Source: Planktothrix agardhii NIES-204 | Lineage (GTDB): Bacteria > Cyanobacteriota > Cyanobacteriia > Cyanobacteriales > Microcoleaceae | Length of the DNA stretch: 64,000 bases | Assembly: GCA_003609755.1 (NCBI GenBank) | Contig: AP017991.1 | Location: 3,117,501 to 3,181,500, forward strand | Direction: 5' to 3' | Shown: in pieces, positions 38,378 through 47,307 of the stretch | Position numbering within the stretch: position 1 is the first letter of the stretch | Layout of the letters: every line of letters begins with the position of its first letter | Translations under genes and position numbers: made by a program | Notes under the pieces: model-generated | What the model was told of the DNA's origin: nothing | Database searches by the model: none | Seen by the model: the letters and a program-made list of their open reading frames with translations, nothing else

Positions 38378-40150
38378 ATGGCTCAAAAATCCCCCTCTTT
38401 TGTCACTTTTCCTGCTGTTATTTTATGGCTGATGTATTTAATCCCTATTTTGGGAGTAACGGGATTTATTATTTATTTTGGGGTGAATGTTCCCTTTTAT
38501 GATCAGTGGGTTTTACCTGCTTTATTTGAAAAAATAGCCACGGGAACATTACAATTTAAAGACTTATTTGAACTGCATAATAATCATCGTATTCTATTTC
38601 CGCGATTAATTTTTATTGCTTTAGGATTTATTTCAAGTTGGAATATTAAATTAGAGCTTTTTTTGAGTTTAGGATTGGCAATATTAACCTTTATATTGTT
38701 ATATAAAATTTCTGCTAATACCTCAAAAAATCAAAATTATTTCTTTCATTTTACTAATTTATTAACAGCTTTAATATTTTTCTCCTTAGCTCAATCAGAA
38801 AACTGGCTTTGGGGATTTCAAATTGCTATATTTTTCATAAATTTTTGCGTAATTTTCAGTTGTTTTATTTTAAATAATAATAAAATTAAACCTAAAAGAA
38901 AGTTATTATTTGCTGCGATTCTTTGTTTGATTGCGAGTTTTTCATCTGCTCAAGGTTTAATGAGTTGGTTGGCTTTAATACCTGGAATTATCATGATTTC
39001 AGAATCAGGTTATCAAAGAAGAAAATACCTAATTTTTTGGATGACTTTATTTTTAAGTTCAAGTTTAATTTATTCAATTGGATACACTCAAGAACCGAAA
39101 ATAATTAATCTCTCTCTCCTTGAAAAGTTATTTACTTTTATTCAATTCTTTTTTAATGTAATTGCTGCGCCCGTGACAAATTCTCAAAATTTTAGTATTT
39201 GGATCGGAATAATTATTATCTTAAATTTTATTGTTTTAGGAAGTTACTGTCTGATTAATCTGAAAAACAAAAAATATTTAATAAAATTATGTTCTCCTTG
39301 GTTTTCGATTGGAATATTTTCTATCCTATGCTCGATTGTAATTACATTAGGTCGTTATGATTATGGAGCGAATTATGCTATTTATACCTCTCGATATACA
39401 ACTCATTCTTTACTATTAATTATTGCCGTTATTCAACTTTGGTTTATAATTATTTCAGAAGGTAATTTCTATTTAAAAAATTATTACCCTAAACTGATTT
39501 ATAGTTTTATTGGGGGAATTTTAGTCTGTTTAATAGCGGTAAAATCAGAAATAGCGATCGCTCAAGCTCAAACGGATGTCATCAATAAACAACGGGGGGA
39601 AACCTGCTTAGAACTAATTAACTATTTAGAAGACTCTCAATTCTTTAAAACCCATCCTGAACGTTGCTTATTAAGATTAAGTAAAACAACTTGGTGGATT
39701 CAAGATGGGGTTAAACAACTTCAGGGCGTTAATCTTAGAAATTGGGCAAATAATATCACATTCAAAACCGAATCAGAACAACTTTATGGTTATATTGATT
39801 TTCCTCTTTTTGGTGATCAACCATTAAAGTTAAAGCCAAAAGATGACCTGACATTAAAAGGATGGGCAATTTTTCCCCAGCAACAAAATCAGCCCCAACT
39901 CGTCTTTCTCAGCAGGGGAAATCAACAAACCTTTTTTGCCAATGCTAATATTGGTTTAAATAGTCCAGATATTGCTCAAGTATTGAGTTCTCCCCTCTAT
40001 AATTATGCGCGATGGGAAGTTACAATTCCTACTGTACAATTGTATAATGATTTGGGAAACACAAGGGTTAAAGCTTGGGTCTATAATCCTGATGGGAATG
40101 AATTTATCCCGTTAAAGGGAGAAGTCAATATTATTCTTGAAAAAAACTAA
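38378..40150 (+). CDS. Polytopic membrane protein, function unknown (possible glycan-related)
   Basis: This 590-residue protein has about ten or eleven membrane helices over residues 10-400 (for example ILWLMYLIPILGVTGFIIYF, LFLSLGLAILTFILLYKI, LIYSFIGGILVCLIAV). A soluble C-terminal part of about 190 residues follows (LTLKGWAIFPQQQNQPQLVF, ARWEVTIPTVQLYND). The N-terminal loop VPFYDQWVLPALFEKIATG contains acidic residues, as in lipid-linked-sugar GT-C enzymes, but I cannot confirm a catalytic motif. Its place between secretion genes and the rml genes suggests a role in surface glycan assembly. Composition is more AT-rich than its neighbours. Confidence 0.6.
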   Translation: MAQKSPSFVTFPAVILWLMYLIPILGVTGFIIYFGVNVPFYDQWVLPALFEKIATGTLQFKDLFELHNNHRILFPRLIFIALGFISSWNIKLELFLSLGLAILTFILLYKISANTSKNQNYFFHFTNLLTALIFFSLAQSENWLWGFQIAIFFINFCVIFSCFILNNNKIKPKRKLLFAAILCLIASFSSAQGLMSWLALIPGIIMISESGYQRRKYLIFWMTLFLSSSLIYSIGYTQEPKIINLSLLEKLFTFIQFFFNVIAAPVTNSQNFSIWIGIIIILNFIVLGSYCLINLKNKKYLIKLCSPWFSIGIFSILCSIVITLGRYDYGANYAIYTSRYTTHSLLLIIAVIQLWFIIISEGNFYLKNYYPKLIYSFIGGILVCLIAVKSEIAIAQAQTDVINKQRGETCLELINYLEDSQFFKTHPERCLLRLSKTTWWIQDGVKQLQGVNLRNWANNITFKTESEQLYGYIDFPLFGDQPLKLKPKDDLTLKGWAIFPQQQNQPQLVFLSRGNQQTFFANANIGLNSPDIAQVLSSPLYNYARWEVTIPTVQLYNDLGNTRVKAWVYNPDGNEFIPLKGEVNIILEKN

Positions 40151-40224
40151 CCTTCAATTCAGTTTTGATCAAGTAGCAACAATTTGGTACAATATTTAGT
40201 CGCTGATCACAATTCCACCTAAAA

Positions 40225-40773
40225 ATGACTATTACTCCTACAAAAATCCCAGATGTTTTCATCATCGAACCCAAAGTATTTGGAGATGAGAGAGGCTTTT
40301 TCTTTGAAAGCTTTAATCAGAAAAATTTCACCGAAAAAACAGGAATTACCTCAGAGTTTGTACAAGATAACCATTCCCGTTCCGTACAAGGAGTTTTGAG
40401 AGGTTTACATTATCAAATACAACACACCCAGGGCAAATTATTGCGCGTTATTGCGGGCGAAATCTTTGATGTTGCCGTAGATATGAGAAAAAGTTCTCCA
40501 ACTTTTGGAGAGTGGGTTGGTTGCATTCTCAGTGCAGAAAATAAGCGACAATTTTGGGTTCCCCCGGGATTTGCCCATGGGTTTTTAGTAACTTCAGAAA
40601 TTGCTGAAGTGTTATATAAAACCACCGACTATTATGCACCCACCTATGAGCGATCTTTGCTTTGGAATGATCCTGAAGTTGGCATTGATTGGCCATTAGA
40701 GGGAATTACACCCATTTTGTCAGCAAAAGATCAAGCAGGTCAACCTTTGAAAACGGCGGAATTTTTCTCATGA
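40225..40773 (+). CDS. rfbC: dTDP-4-dehydrorhamnose 3,5-epimerase
   Basis: This 182-residue cupin epimerises C3 and C5 of dTDP-4-keto-6-deoxyglucose on the way to dTDP-L-rhamnose. Family marks are IEPKVFGDERGFFFESFN, QDNHSRSVQGVLRGLHYQ with the catalytic His (about residue 61), GEIFDVAVDMRKSSPTFG, and FAHGFLVTSEIAEVLYKTTD. Its length is normal. The stop codon overlaps the rfbD start (ATGA), so the two are translationally coupled. It forms an rml group with rfbD and rfbA. The dehydratase rfbB is not in the window. Confidence 0.95.
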   Translation: MTITPTKIPDVFIIEPKVFGDERGFFFESFNQKNFTEKTGITSEFVQDNHSRSVQGVLRGLHYQIQHTQGKLLRVIAGEIFDVAVDMRKSSPTFGEWVGCILSAENKRQFWVPPGFAHGFLVTSEIAEVLYKTTDYYAPTYERSLLWNDPEVGIDWPLEGITPILSAKDQAGQPLKTAEFFS

Positions 40774-41645
40774 AACCCATTTTATTGATCGGAAAAGATG
40801 GCCAACTCGGTCAAGAATTGCAGCCTTTCCTCACTTCTATGGGGTCGTTAGTGAGTGTCGGACGAGACACCCTGGATTTATCCCAAACCCAAGAAATTGA
40901 AAGCTTAATTGAGGAAATTAAACCGGAATGGGTGATTAATGCTGCCGCTTATACCGCAGTGGATAAGGCAGAAAGTGAACCGGAGTTAGCCCTAACAATT
41001 AACGGAATTGCACCCGGTATTTTAGCTAAAACCTGTCAAAAATTAGATGCAACATTGATTCATATTTCTACGGATTATGTGTTTGATGGAACCCAAAGCC
41101 ATCCTTATCTTGAAACCGATCCGACTCACCCTTTAGGTGTTTATGGAGAATCAAAATTAGCCGGAGAAATTGCAATTCAAGACACCCAAGCTAAATTTGC
41201 AATTCTCAGAACCGCTTGGGTTTATGGTGTGGGTGGAACCGGAAATTTTGTTAAAACTATGCTACGGTTGGGCAAAGACCGGGAAGAAATTCGGGTGGTC
41301 AGTGATCAAGTAGGAAGTCCTACTTGGACGGGAGATTTAGCACAATCTATTGTGCAATTAATGCCCCTTTTGAATGATCAAAACTACGGAATTTATCACT
41401 GTACAAATAGCGGTGTTACCAGTTGGTATGATTTTGCGATCGCAATTTTTGAAGAAGCCAAACTATTAGGTTTTTCCCTAAAAATTGAGCGCGTTATTCC
41501 TATTACCACCGCCGAATATCCAACGCCTGCTAGTCGTCCCGCCTATTCGGTTTTAAGTGGGAAAAAATTAGCAAATCTTTTGGGAAATCATACTCCCCAA
41601 TGGCGACAAGGACTGCGGAAAATGTTACAGGAATTAAAACCGTAG
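40770..41645 (+). CDS. rfbD: dTDP-4-dehydrorhamnose reductase
   Basis: This 291-residue short-chain dehydrogenase reduces dTDP-4-keto-L-rhamnose to dTDP-L-rhamnose with NAD(P)H. The cofactor loop is LIGKDGQLGQELQ. The active-site Tyr-Lys pair lies in GVYGESKLAGEIAI (Tyr near residue 126), with the Thr in STDYVFDGTQ. ATG 40770 is chosen because it overlaps the rfbC stop as ATGA and gives the standard N-terminus (MKPILLIGKDGQ); a longer frame upstream has no family match. A palindrome of the GTAGAGACG family begins at the stop codon. Confidence 0.95.
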   Translation: MKPILLIGKDGQLGQELQPFLTSMGSLVSVGRDTLDLSQTQEIESLIEEIKPEWVINAAAYTAVDKAESEPELALTINGIAPGILAKTCQKLDATLIHISTDYVFDGTQSHPYLETDPTHPLGVYGESKLAGEIAIQDTQAKFAILRTAWVYGVGGTGNFVKTMLRLGKDREEIRVVSDQVGSPTWTGDLAQSIVQLMPLLNDQNYGIYHCTNSGVTSWYDFAIAIFEEAKLLGFSLKIERVIPITTAEYPTPASRPAYSVLSGKKLANLLGNHTPQWRQGLRKMLQELKP

Positions 41646-41665
41646 AGACGTGCCACGGCGCGTCT
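41642..41665. repeat. GTAGAGACG-family palindrome after rfbD
   Basis: A 24-base imperfect palindrome (gtagagacgtgcc, loop, ggcgcgtct) overlaps the rfbD stop codon. It is identical over all 24 bases to the copy inside the GT2 gene at 42845-42868. Confidence 0.88.
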
Positions 41666-41708
41666 ATCTTACTCTTGCCTATCAACTACTAACCCTTAAC
41701 TATTAATT

Positions 41709-42782
41709 ATGAAAGCACTGATTCTTTCCGGTGGAAAAGGAACAAGGTTACGCCCTTTAACCTATACGGGTGCAAAACAACTCGTTCCCGTCGCTAATAA
41801 ACCGATTTTATGGTATGGAATTGAAGGAATTGTGGCGGCTGGAATTACAGAAATTGGGATTATTATTAGTCCAGAAACCGGAGAAGAAGTTAAAAATTTA
41901 ACCGGAAATGGCGATCGCTTTGGCGCAAAAATTACCTATATTTTACAAGAACAACCCGCCGGACTCGCCCATGCAGTGAAAGTGGGTCAACCATTTTTAG
42001 GAGATTCTCCCTTTATTATGTACTTGGGAGATAACTTAATTGAAAGTCAACTAAGTCAGTTTTCTGAGAGGTTTAAACAGCAACAACTGGATGCTTTAAT
42101 TTTACTCAGAACAGTGAGTAACCCTAGTGCTTTTGGGGTAGCCGTTGTTGATGATCAAGGACGAGTATTAAAGTTAGTTGAAAAGCCTAAAGTTCCCCCA
42201 TCTAATTTAGCTCTAGTTGGGGTTTATTTTTTTGATAAAACCATTCATGAGGCGATCGCTAAAATCCAACCTTCTCCCAGAGGAGAACTGGAAATTACCG
42301 ATGCAATTCAACAACTGATTGATGATCGTAAAAATGTTGAAGCTTGTACCTTAGAAGGGTGGTGGTTAGATACGGGAAAAAAAGATGATTTACTCAGTGC
42401 AAATCAAATTATTTTAGATTCCTGTATTACCTACGATGTAGCAGTAGAAATAGATGAAAAGAGTCAAATATTAGGACGGGTTAAAATTGGTAAAAACACG
42501 AAATTAGTCAACTGTAGTGTGCGGGGGCCAGTAATTATTGGGGAAAATTGCTATTTAGAAAATTGCTTTGTTGGCCCCTATAGTAGTATTGATAATAAAG
42601 TCACTTTAATTGATGCTGAAATCGAACATAGTGTCATCTTAAGTGAAGCTAAAATTATTGGAATTAACCAACGCATTGTAGATACGGTTATTGGTCGTCG
42701 GGCTAGTTTAAGTACCGCCCCTCAACGACCCAAAGCCCTACGTTTTATGATTGGAGATGATAGTCAAGTTGAATTAGCGTGA
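41709..42782 (+). CDS. rfbA: Glucose-1-phosphate thymidylyltransferase (long type)
   Basis: This 357-residue nucleotidyltransferase makes dTDP-glucose from dTTP and glucose-1-phosphate. The N-terminal signature is MKALILSGGKGTRLRPLTYT, with LVPVANKPILWYGIEGI and the metal-site region FIMYLGDNLIE. The C-terminal hundred residues are left-handed beta-helix repeats (VKIGKNTKLVNCSVRGPVII, GENCYLENCFVG). This long form resembles StrD-type enzymes of antibiotic and rhamnose pathways. The GTG start of the next gene overlaps its stop (GTGA). Together with rfbC and rfbD it supplies rhamnose for the glycosyltransferases that follow. Confidence 0.93.
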   Translation: MKALILSGGKGTRLRPLTYTGAKQLVPVANKPILWYGIEGIVAAGITEIGIIISPETGEEVKNLTGNGDRFGAKITYILQEQPAGLAHAVKVGQPFLGDSPFIMYLGDNLIESQLSQFSERFKQQQLDALILLRTVSNPSAFGVAVVDDQGRVLKLVEKPKVPPSNLALVGVYFFDKTIHEAIAKIQPSPRGELEITDAIQQLIDDRKNVEACTLEGWWLDTGKKDDLLSANQIILDSCITYDVAVEIDEKSQILGRVKIGKNTKLVNCSVRGPVIIGENCYLENCFVGPYSSIDNKVTLIDAEIEHSVILSEAKIIGINQRIVDTVIGRRASLSTAPQRPKALRFMIGDDSQVELA

Positions 42783-43651
42783 TTTACTGGATAACGGTTA
42801 ATTATTACTCCACCGAATTGATTCAACGGTTAATCAATTCGATTGTAGAGACGTGCCACGGCGCGTCTCCACAGGGGATAAATTATCAGGTAATTATCAT
42901 TAATAACTCTCCTGACGATCTTTTTATTCATCGGTTAAAATCTCCGTATATTATAGTATTTAACGCACCCAAAAATATTGGGTTTGGTCGAGCTTGTAAT
43001 ATTGGGTTAAATTGGGTTTATCAACAGGATTCTCAAGCCCTTGTTTGGTTAATTAATCCTGATGCTTATTTATCTAAAAATACCCTATCTCCAGCAATTG
43101 ATTTCTTTAAATCTTACCCAGAATTGTCTATTTTAGGAACAGTTATTTACAATCATAAGGGAGAATTAGAATTTACAGAAGGTCAATTTAACCGAAAAAC
43201 TGGTATAATTAAAGTCTGTAATCAACTATCAGAATCTTTGCAAAATCAACCTTACCAGTTAACAGAATGGGTATCGGGATGTAGTCTGTTAATTAATTTC
43301 AAAAACTTTAACGAGTGTCCTCAATTTGATCCTAACTATTTTCTCTATTATGAAGATTTTGATTTCTGTTTAAGGTATCGAAATCAAGGACATAAAATTG
43401 GGATTACTGCACAAATTCAAGTATTTCATCAAACTTCATCTATTACCCAGAGAAACCCTAACCTCAAACTTCAATATAGTATTTATAGTTACCTCCTCAG
43501 TCTTCATAAACATACCTCTAAAGCTGTTTTTATCTACTGGTTATTTAGAATTAGTTTTATTGGTTTAATTACAATCTTAATTACGCCTCAAACATCTTGG
43601 TATAAATTCAAAGGAGTTGTAAAATTTATTGTTAAAATATATCAGAAATAA
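42779..43651 (+). CDS. GT2 glycosyltransferase (rhamnosyltransferase-like)
   Basis: This 290-residue enzyme of the GT2 family starts with GTG at 42779, overlapping the rfbA stop as GTGA. Its marks are IYWITVNYYSTELIQRLI, VFNAPKNIGFGRACNIGLNW, LVWLINPDAYLS (DxD-like) and FDPNYFLYYEDFDFCLRYR, typical of dTDP-rhamnosyltransferases. Residues about 23-31 (VETCHGASP) are encoded by an inserted palindromic repeat and are absent from the usual family pattern. The frame is intact across the insertion, so the protein may still work. It fits as a user of the dTDP-rhamnose made by the upstream genes. Confidence 0.87.
   Translation: MIYWITVNYYSTELIQRLINSIVETCHGASPQGINYQVIIINNSPDDLFIHRLKSPYIIVFNAPKNIGFGRACNIGLNWVYQQDSQALVWLINPDAYLSKNTLSPAIDFFKSYPELSILGTVIYNHKGELEFTEGQFNRKTGIIKVCNQLSESLQNQPYQLTEWVSGCSLLINFKNFNECPQFDPNYFLYYEDFDFCLRYRNQGHKIGITAQIQVFHQTSSITQRNPNLKLQYSIYSYLLSLHKHTSKAVFIYWLFRISFIGLITILITPQTSWYKFKGVVKFIVKIYQK
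42845..42870. repeat. GTAGAGACG-family palindrome inside a GT2 coding region
   Basis: The first 24 bases are identical to the intergenic copy at 41642. It lies in frame within the GT2 gene between the first helix (LIQRLINSI) and the second strand (INYQVIIIN), where GT2 enzymes normally have only a short loop. Confidence 0.9.
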
Positions 43652-43692
43652 GCTATTATGGATTTAGTAATATTTTCAATTATAGATTTTTT

Positions 43693-44766
43693 ATGAGTAA
43701 TTCACTCTTGATTAATTTATCATTTTTAATTCCTGAACCTACGGGAATATCTATTTATGCTAGTCATATTTTACCCGCTTTAAAACCTTTGCAACCTACC
43801 TTATTAACCTCTCAAGAAAACCTCGATTATTCCTGTTATTCTGTTCCTAATAATATGACCCCCGACCAAGGAACAAAGGGACATCTTAGGCGGTTACTTT
43901 GGACACAGTTTAAACTCCCTAAACTTTATCAGCAATTAAAGGGAAATCTGCTATTTTCTCCGGTTCCAGAAGCTCCTTTATATTCTGGATGTCGGTCAAT
44001 AGTTATGGCCCATGATATTATTCCGTTAAGATTTCCCAGACGAAGTTCTCGGTTAACAGCTTATTTTAAATATTATATTCCCTTGGTATTATCCCAAGCC
44101 GAACATATTGTCTGTAATTCTATCGCCACGGCTGAAGATTTAATCGAATTTTTTAAGATTCCAGAACAGAAAATCACACCAATTCCCCTCGCCTACAACC
44201 CGCAACGATTTCAATTTTTAGACTTACCAACCCGCAATTATTTTCTCTATATTGGTCGTCATGATGCTCATAAAAATGTATCTCGATTAATTAGTGCTTT
44301 TGCTAGGTTAAAAAAACCATCAGACTATGAATTATGGTTAGCTGGCCCAACGGATGAAACCTATACCCCCGAACTCAAAAGGCAAGTTCAAGAGTTAGAA
44401 TTAACTCAACAAGTAAAGTTTTTAAATTATGTTCCGACCGATGAATTAACTAAAATTATTAATCAAGCCATTGCTGTTGTTTTTCCCAGTCTTTGGGAGG
44501 GGTTTGGTTTTCCTATTTTAGAAGCAATGGCTTGCGGAACTCCCGTAATTACTTCTAACCTATCTTCTTTACCTGAAGTGGGAGGAAATGCGGCATTATA
44601 TGTTAATCCTTATCAAGTTCAAGAAATTACAGAAGCAATGGAAAGTATAGTAAATAATACGGAAATGCGATCGCATTTAAGACAATTAGGACTAACACAA
44701 GTTAAACAATTTAGTTGGGAAAAAACCGGAAAAGAAACAGCAAAAATCATCCAAAATCACCTATAA
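43693..44766 (+). CDS. Glycosyltransferase family 4 (mannosyltransferase-like)
   Basis: This 357-residue GT-B enzyme has [20 protein letters not shown] at the N-terminus, [18 protein letters not shown], and [20 protein letters not shown]. The donor-binding half has [20 protein letters not shown] and [20 protein letters not shown], where the E-x7-E glutamates lie. It is last of the glycan genes before the GTPase cassette. ATG at 43693 is 41 bases after the previous stop, so it is likely in the same transcript as rfbA and the GT2. Confidence 0.92.
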   Translation: MSNSLLINLSFLIPEPTGISIYASHILPALKPLQPTLLTSQENLDYSCYSVPNNMTPDQGTKGHLRRLLWTQFKLPKLYQQLKGNLLFSPVPEAPLYSGCRSIVMAHDIIPLRFPRRSSRLTAYFKYYIPLVLSQAEHIVCNSIATAEDLIEFFKIPEQKITPIPLAYNPQRFQFLDLPTRNYFLYIGRHDAHKNVSRLISAFARLKKPSDYELWLAGPTDETYTPELKRQVQELELTQQVKFLNYVPTDELTKIINQAIAVVFPSLWEGFGFPILEAMACGTPVITSNLSSLPEVGGNAALYVNPYQVQEITEAMESIVNNTEMRSHLRQLGLTQVKQFSWEKTGKETAKIIQNHL

Positions 44767-44772
44767 ATTATC

Positions 44773-44849
44773 CCGTTGTTGTGCTTCAGCGCATCTTATT
44801 CGTTGTAATATAGCATCAGAAAAGAATGCGCTTGAAGCGCAACAACAGG
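44773..44849. repeat. 77-base imperfect palindrome (miniature repeat element)
   Basis: Arms ccgttgttgtgcttcagcgc (from 44773) and gcgcttgaagcgcaacaac (to about 44847) pair over about 28 bases with a short loop. It has the look of a miniature inverted-repeat element placed between genes. Confidence 0.75.
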
Positions 44850-44862
44850 ATTTCCAACCGGA

Positions 44863-44893
44863 TTTGGTTCCCTGGTATAACCAGGGAACCAAA
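44863..44893. repeat. Perfect 14-base inverted repeat upstream of the GTPase cassette
   Basis: Arms tttggttccctggt and accagggaaccaaa with a 3-base loop form a strong hairpin 95 bases before the first cassette gene. No T run follows, so it is not a classical terminator; it is probably a repeat element or an attenuating hairpin. Confidence 0.8.
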
Positions 44894-44987
44894 GGCGAAG
44901 CAAAAAATATTAGTACACAGAGGTTATTTTATTCGGACTCATGATAAAATTGGGAGACTTCATCAAAGACCAGTCAGCCAGGTTAAA

Positions 44988-47291
44988 ATGAACATAACAA
45001 CAGCTAACAGATCTGCGCGAATTGCTGAAATTATTCAAAAACGCCAGCCCCTGGCCCAGAGGATCATCAGTGTAGAAGCTAATTTAAAGAATCTGCAAAA
45101 TGCAATTCAAATTTTAGAGACTGACCGAAAGCAACAACTAAACCAATGGCCAAACGAGGCTAAAATTGTCGATAAGTTAAATAAAATTCATTTTTCTCCA
45201 ATTTTATCAACAATAGAAAAAGAATTACGAGAACTACATAAGTTAAGGATTCGTTTCGCTCGTCAAACCCTCAATATCGGCGTGGTTGGACGAATGAAAC
45301 AAGGGAAAAGTACCCTACTACAAACCCTCAGTGGACTCTCTAATGATGAAATTCCAGCCCGTTCAGGAAAAGCCTGTACTGCGGTTCGTAGCACAATCTA
45401 TCATCAACCGGAAAATCTAACTGAAGCGTTAGTTACATTTCATACTGAAGAATCATTTTTACAAGAGGTAATTCTTCCCTACTTTGACCATGAAAAATTG
45501 GCTAATATTTTACCTAAAACCCCACCTCAGAGCCTAGATGATTTTCACAAAATCCAACTTCCATCACAGGATTTACTGCAAGGAAATGATGCCACCACTA
45601 AAACAATCTATAAACGTCTTTGTGATGATTATCACTTCAATTTTAACGATTATTCCCCGTTTATTGGTAAACAACCGATACGGATAACCAAAGAAAAAAT
45701 CCGAGAATATGTTGCTCAGAAAGAAGAAAATGGAAAACTCACCGATAGCAAACATTTAGCGGTTAGGAAAGTAGAAATTTCCTGCCCTTTTCCTAATGCC
45801 AATGAAATCGGAAAAATTGCATTAGTTGATTTACCAGGGTTAGGAGATTTTAAACTGGGTGATGAAAAATTAATGTTGACAACTTTAGGGGAAGAAGTTG
45901 ACGTAGTTTTATTTATTCTTAAACCCAATGAGAATGGTTCTGTGTGGACAATTAACGACACAGAACTTTATAATACAGCCAGTCAAGCTTTAAATGAATT
46001 ATCAGCCAGATCATTTTTTGTTCTTAACAATAAAGTTAATGGTGATGACAGTGGTAACTTAAAAAGCTGTCAAGATCTTAAAGCTAGTATTGATCAACAG
46101 CAAGTTAAAATTAAGGTGGTTGAATGCCTGATTGCTGACTGTCGTAATCCAGAACAAGCGAATCAAGTCTTAGATCAAGTTTTAGATTATTTAGAAACTC
46201 AAGTCATTGAATTAGATGCGCGATATGCAAAATCTAATCAAGAGCGTTTAATTCAACTTCATGAACAATTAAAAACTGAGTTAGATCATGCAAAAAATGC
46301 TCTGGGTGGAACGGGATCACATTTTGATAAATTTATGGAACGAGAGTTTGGTAAGTTATTTGGAAATAATACAAAAGGTTGGTGGAAAGACGTTATCCTT
46401 GGCTTAGAAAACTTGCGCTCAGACCTGTGGTTATATCGGGATAATCCAGATAAAAATTTAGAGGATAAGGTCACTGAAGCGATTCAAAATTGTAACAAAA
46501 ACAAAGGTGTTTTGTCCTCGGAAAATCCCTTAGAAGAAATTAATGAACGAATCAGAACCAGTGGTGCGTTGATAACCTATGCAGATTATCAAGATAAGTT
46601 GCGGGTGTTATTATCCCATCATTTTATCACCTTAGATGATGGACTAAAAAAAATGATAGAAGATACCAAAAAGCAGGTTGCTGAAGTTTTGATTGAAAAA
46701 GGTCGGTTGGGAGTCTTAACAAATGCGAGAGGATCGGAATTTATCCGAGAATTGGAAAAAATGATTGTTTTATTCGATCAGGATCAAGACTATTTTCCGC
46801 ATTTAAAACAAGGATTGAGAATTTTTATTGATTTTGAACTGTCCTATCGAGGATTAGTACAACACCGAATTCGCAAGCATTTAGATCAACTCACGAATGT
46901 TTTACCGTCGAATAATTCAACGGGACAATTACTGGATAAAGATGAAATATTGCGTCCTGATGCTTCAACTACGGCACAAGAAATTCTAACGGCACTAGAG
47001 ATTAAATATGATACTGCGGTGCATCGTATTCAACCTGCTTTGGAAGAATTGCTCTGGGAACCAAATCAAGCCGCTTATGCCATGGTTGAAGAATTTGTTG
47101 ATAATATTATCCGTCAAGAAGATGTTCAGGAAGAATGGAAAAATTTCTTGCGGGAAGTGCGATCGCAAGTTTGGCCAGAACAACTCGGTCAACTCGAAAA
47201 TAATCACGAACTTCGAGCTCATTGGCTGCAATTAGTTAAGAATGTAGAAACTACTAATCAGCCGGAATTATTGCAGTTTTTAAACGTTTAA
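44988..47291 (+). CDS. Dynamin-like large GTPase (first gene of GTPase cassette)
   Basis: This 767-residue protein has a GTPase domain with P-loop GVVGRMKQGKSTLLQTL (about residue 98), a possible switch-I threonine in GKACTAVRSTIY, G3 DLPGLGDF (about 281) and G4 NKVNGD (about 346). It is flanked by long helical regions (about 20-90 and 450-760), as in bacterial dynamin-like proteins. Such proteins bind and remodel membranes. I see no clear membrane-spanning helix, so it is probably cytoplasmic or peripheral. ATG 44988 (MNITTANRSARIAE) is chosen because the longer frame upstream runs through repeat palindromes. It starts a four-gene same-strand group. Confidence 0.82.
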   Translation: MNITTANRSARIAEIIQKRQPLAQRIISVEANLKNLQNAIQILETDRKQQLNQWPNEAKIVDKLNKIHFSPILSTIEKELRELHKLRIRFARQTLNIGVVGRMKQGKSTLLQTLSGLSNDEIPARSGKACTAVRSTIYHQPENLTEALVTFHTEESFLQEVILPYFDHEKLANILPKTPPQSLDDFHKIQLPSQDLLQGNDATTKTIYKRLCDDYHFNFNDYSPFIGKQPIRITKEKIREYVAQKEENGKLTDSKHLAVRKVEISCPFPNANEIGKIALVDLPGLGDFKLGDEKLMLTTLGEEVDVVLFILKPNENGSVWTINDTELYNTASQALNELSARSFFVLNNKVNGDDSGNLKSCQDLKASIDQQQVKIKVVECLIADCRNPEQANQVLDQVLDYLETQVIELDARYAKSNQERLIQLHEQLKTELDHAKNALGGTGSHFDKFMEREFGKLFGNNTKGWWKDVILGLENLRSDLWLYRDNPDKNLEDKVTEAIQNCNKNKGVLSSENPLEEINERIRTSGALITYADYQDKLRVLLSHHFITLDDGLKKMIEDTKKQVAEVLIEKGRLGVLTNARGSEFIRELEKMIVLFDQDQDYFPHLKQGLRIFIDFELSYRGLVQHRIRKHLDQLTNVLPSNNSTGQLLDKDEILRPDASTTAQEILTALEIKYDTAVHRIQPALEELLWEPNQAAYAMVEEFVDNIIRQEDVQEEWKNFLREVRSQVWPEQLGQLENNHELRAHWLQLVKNVETTNQPELLQFLNV

Positions 47292-47307
47292 ATAGGAGAA
47301 AATTTTC

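Noticed and set aside
44826-44987. Longer N-terminus for the dynamin-like GTPase
   Set aside because: The extra 54 codons run through palindromic repeats and give an arginine-rich non-family sequence; ATG 44988 is preferred.
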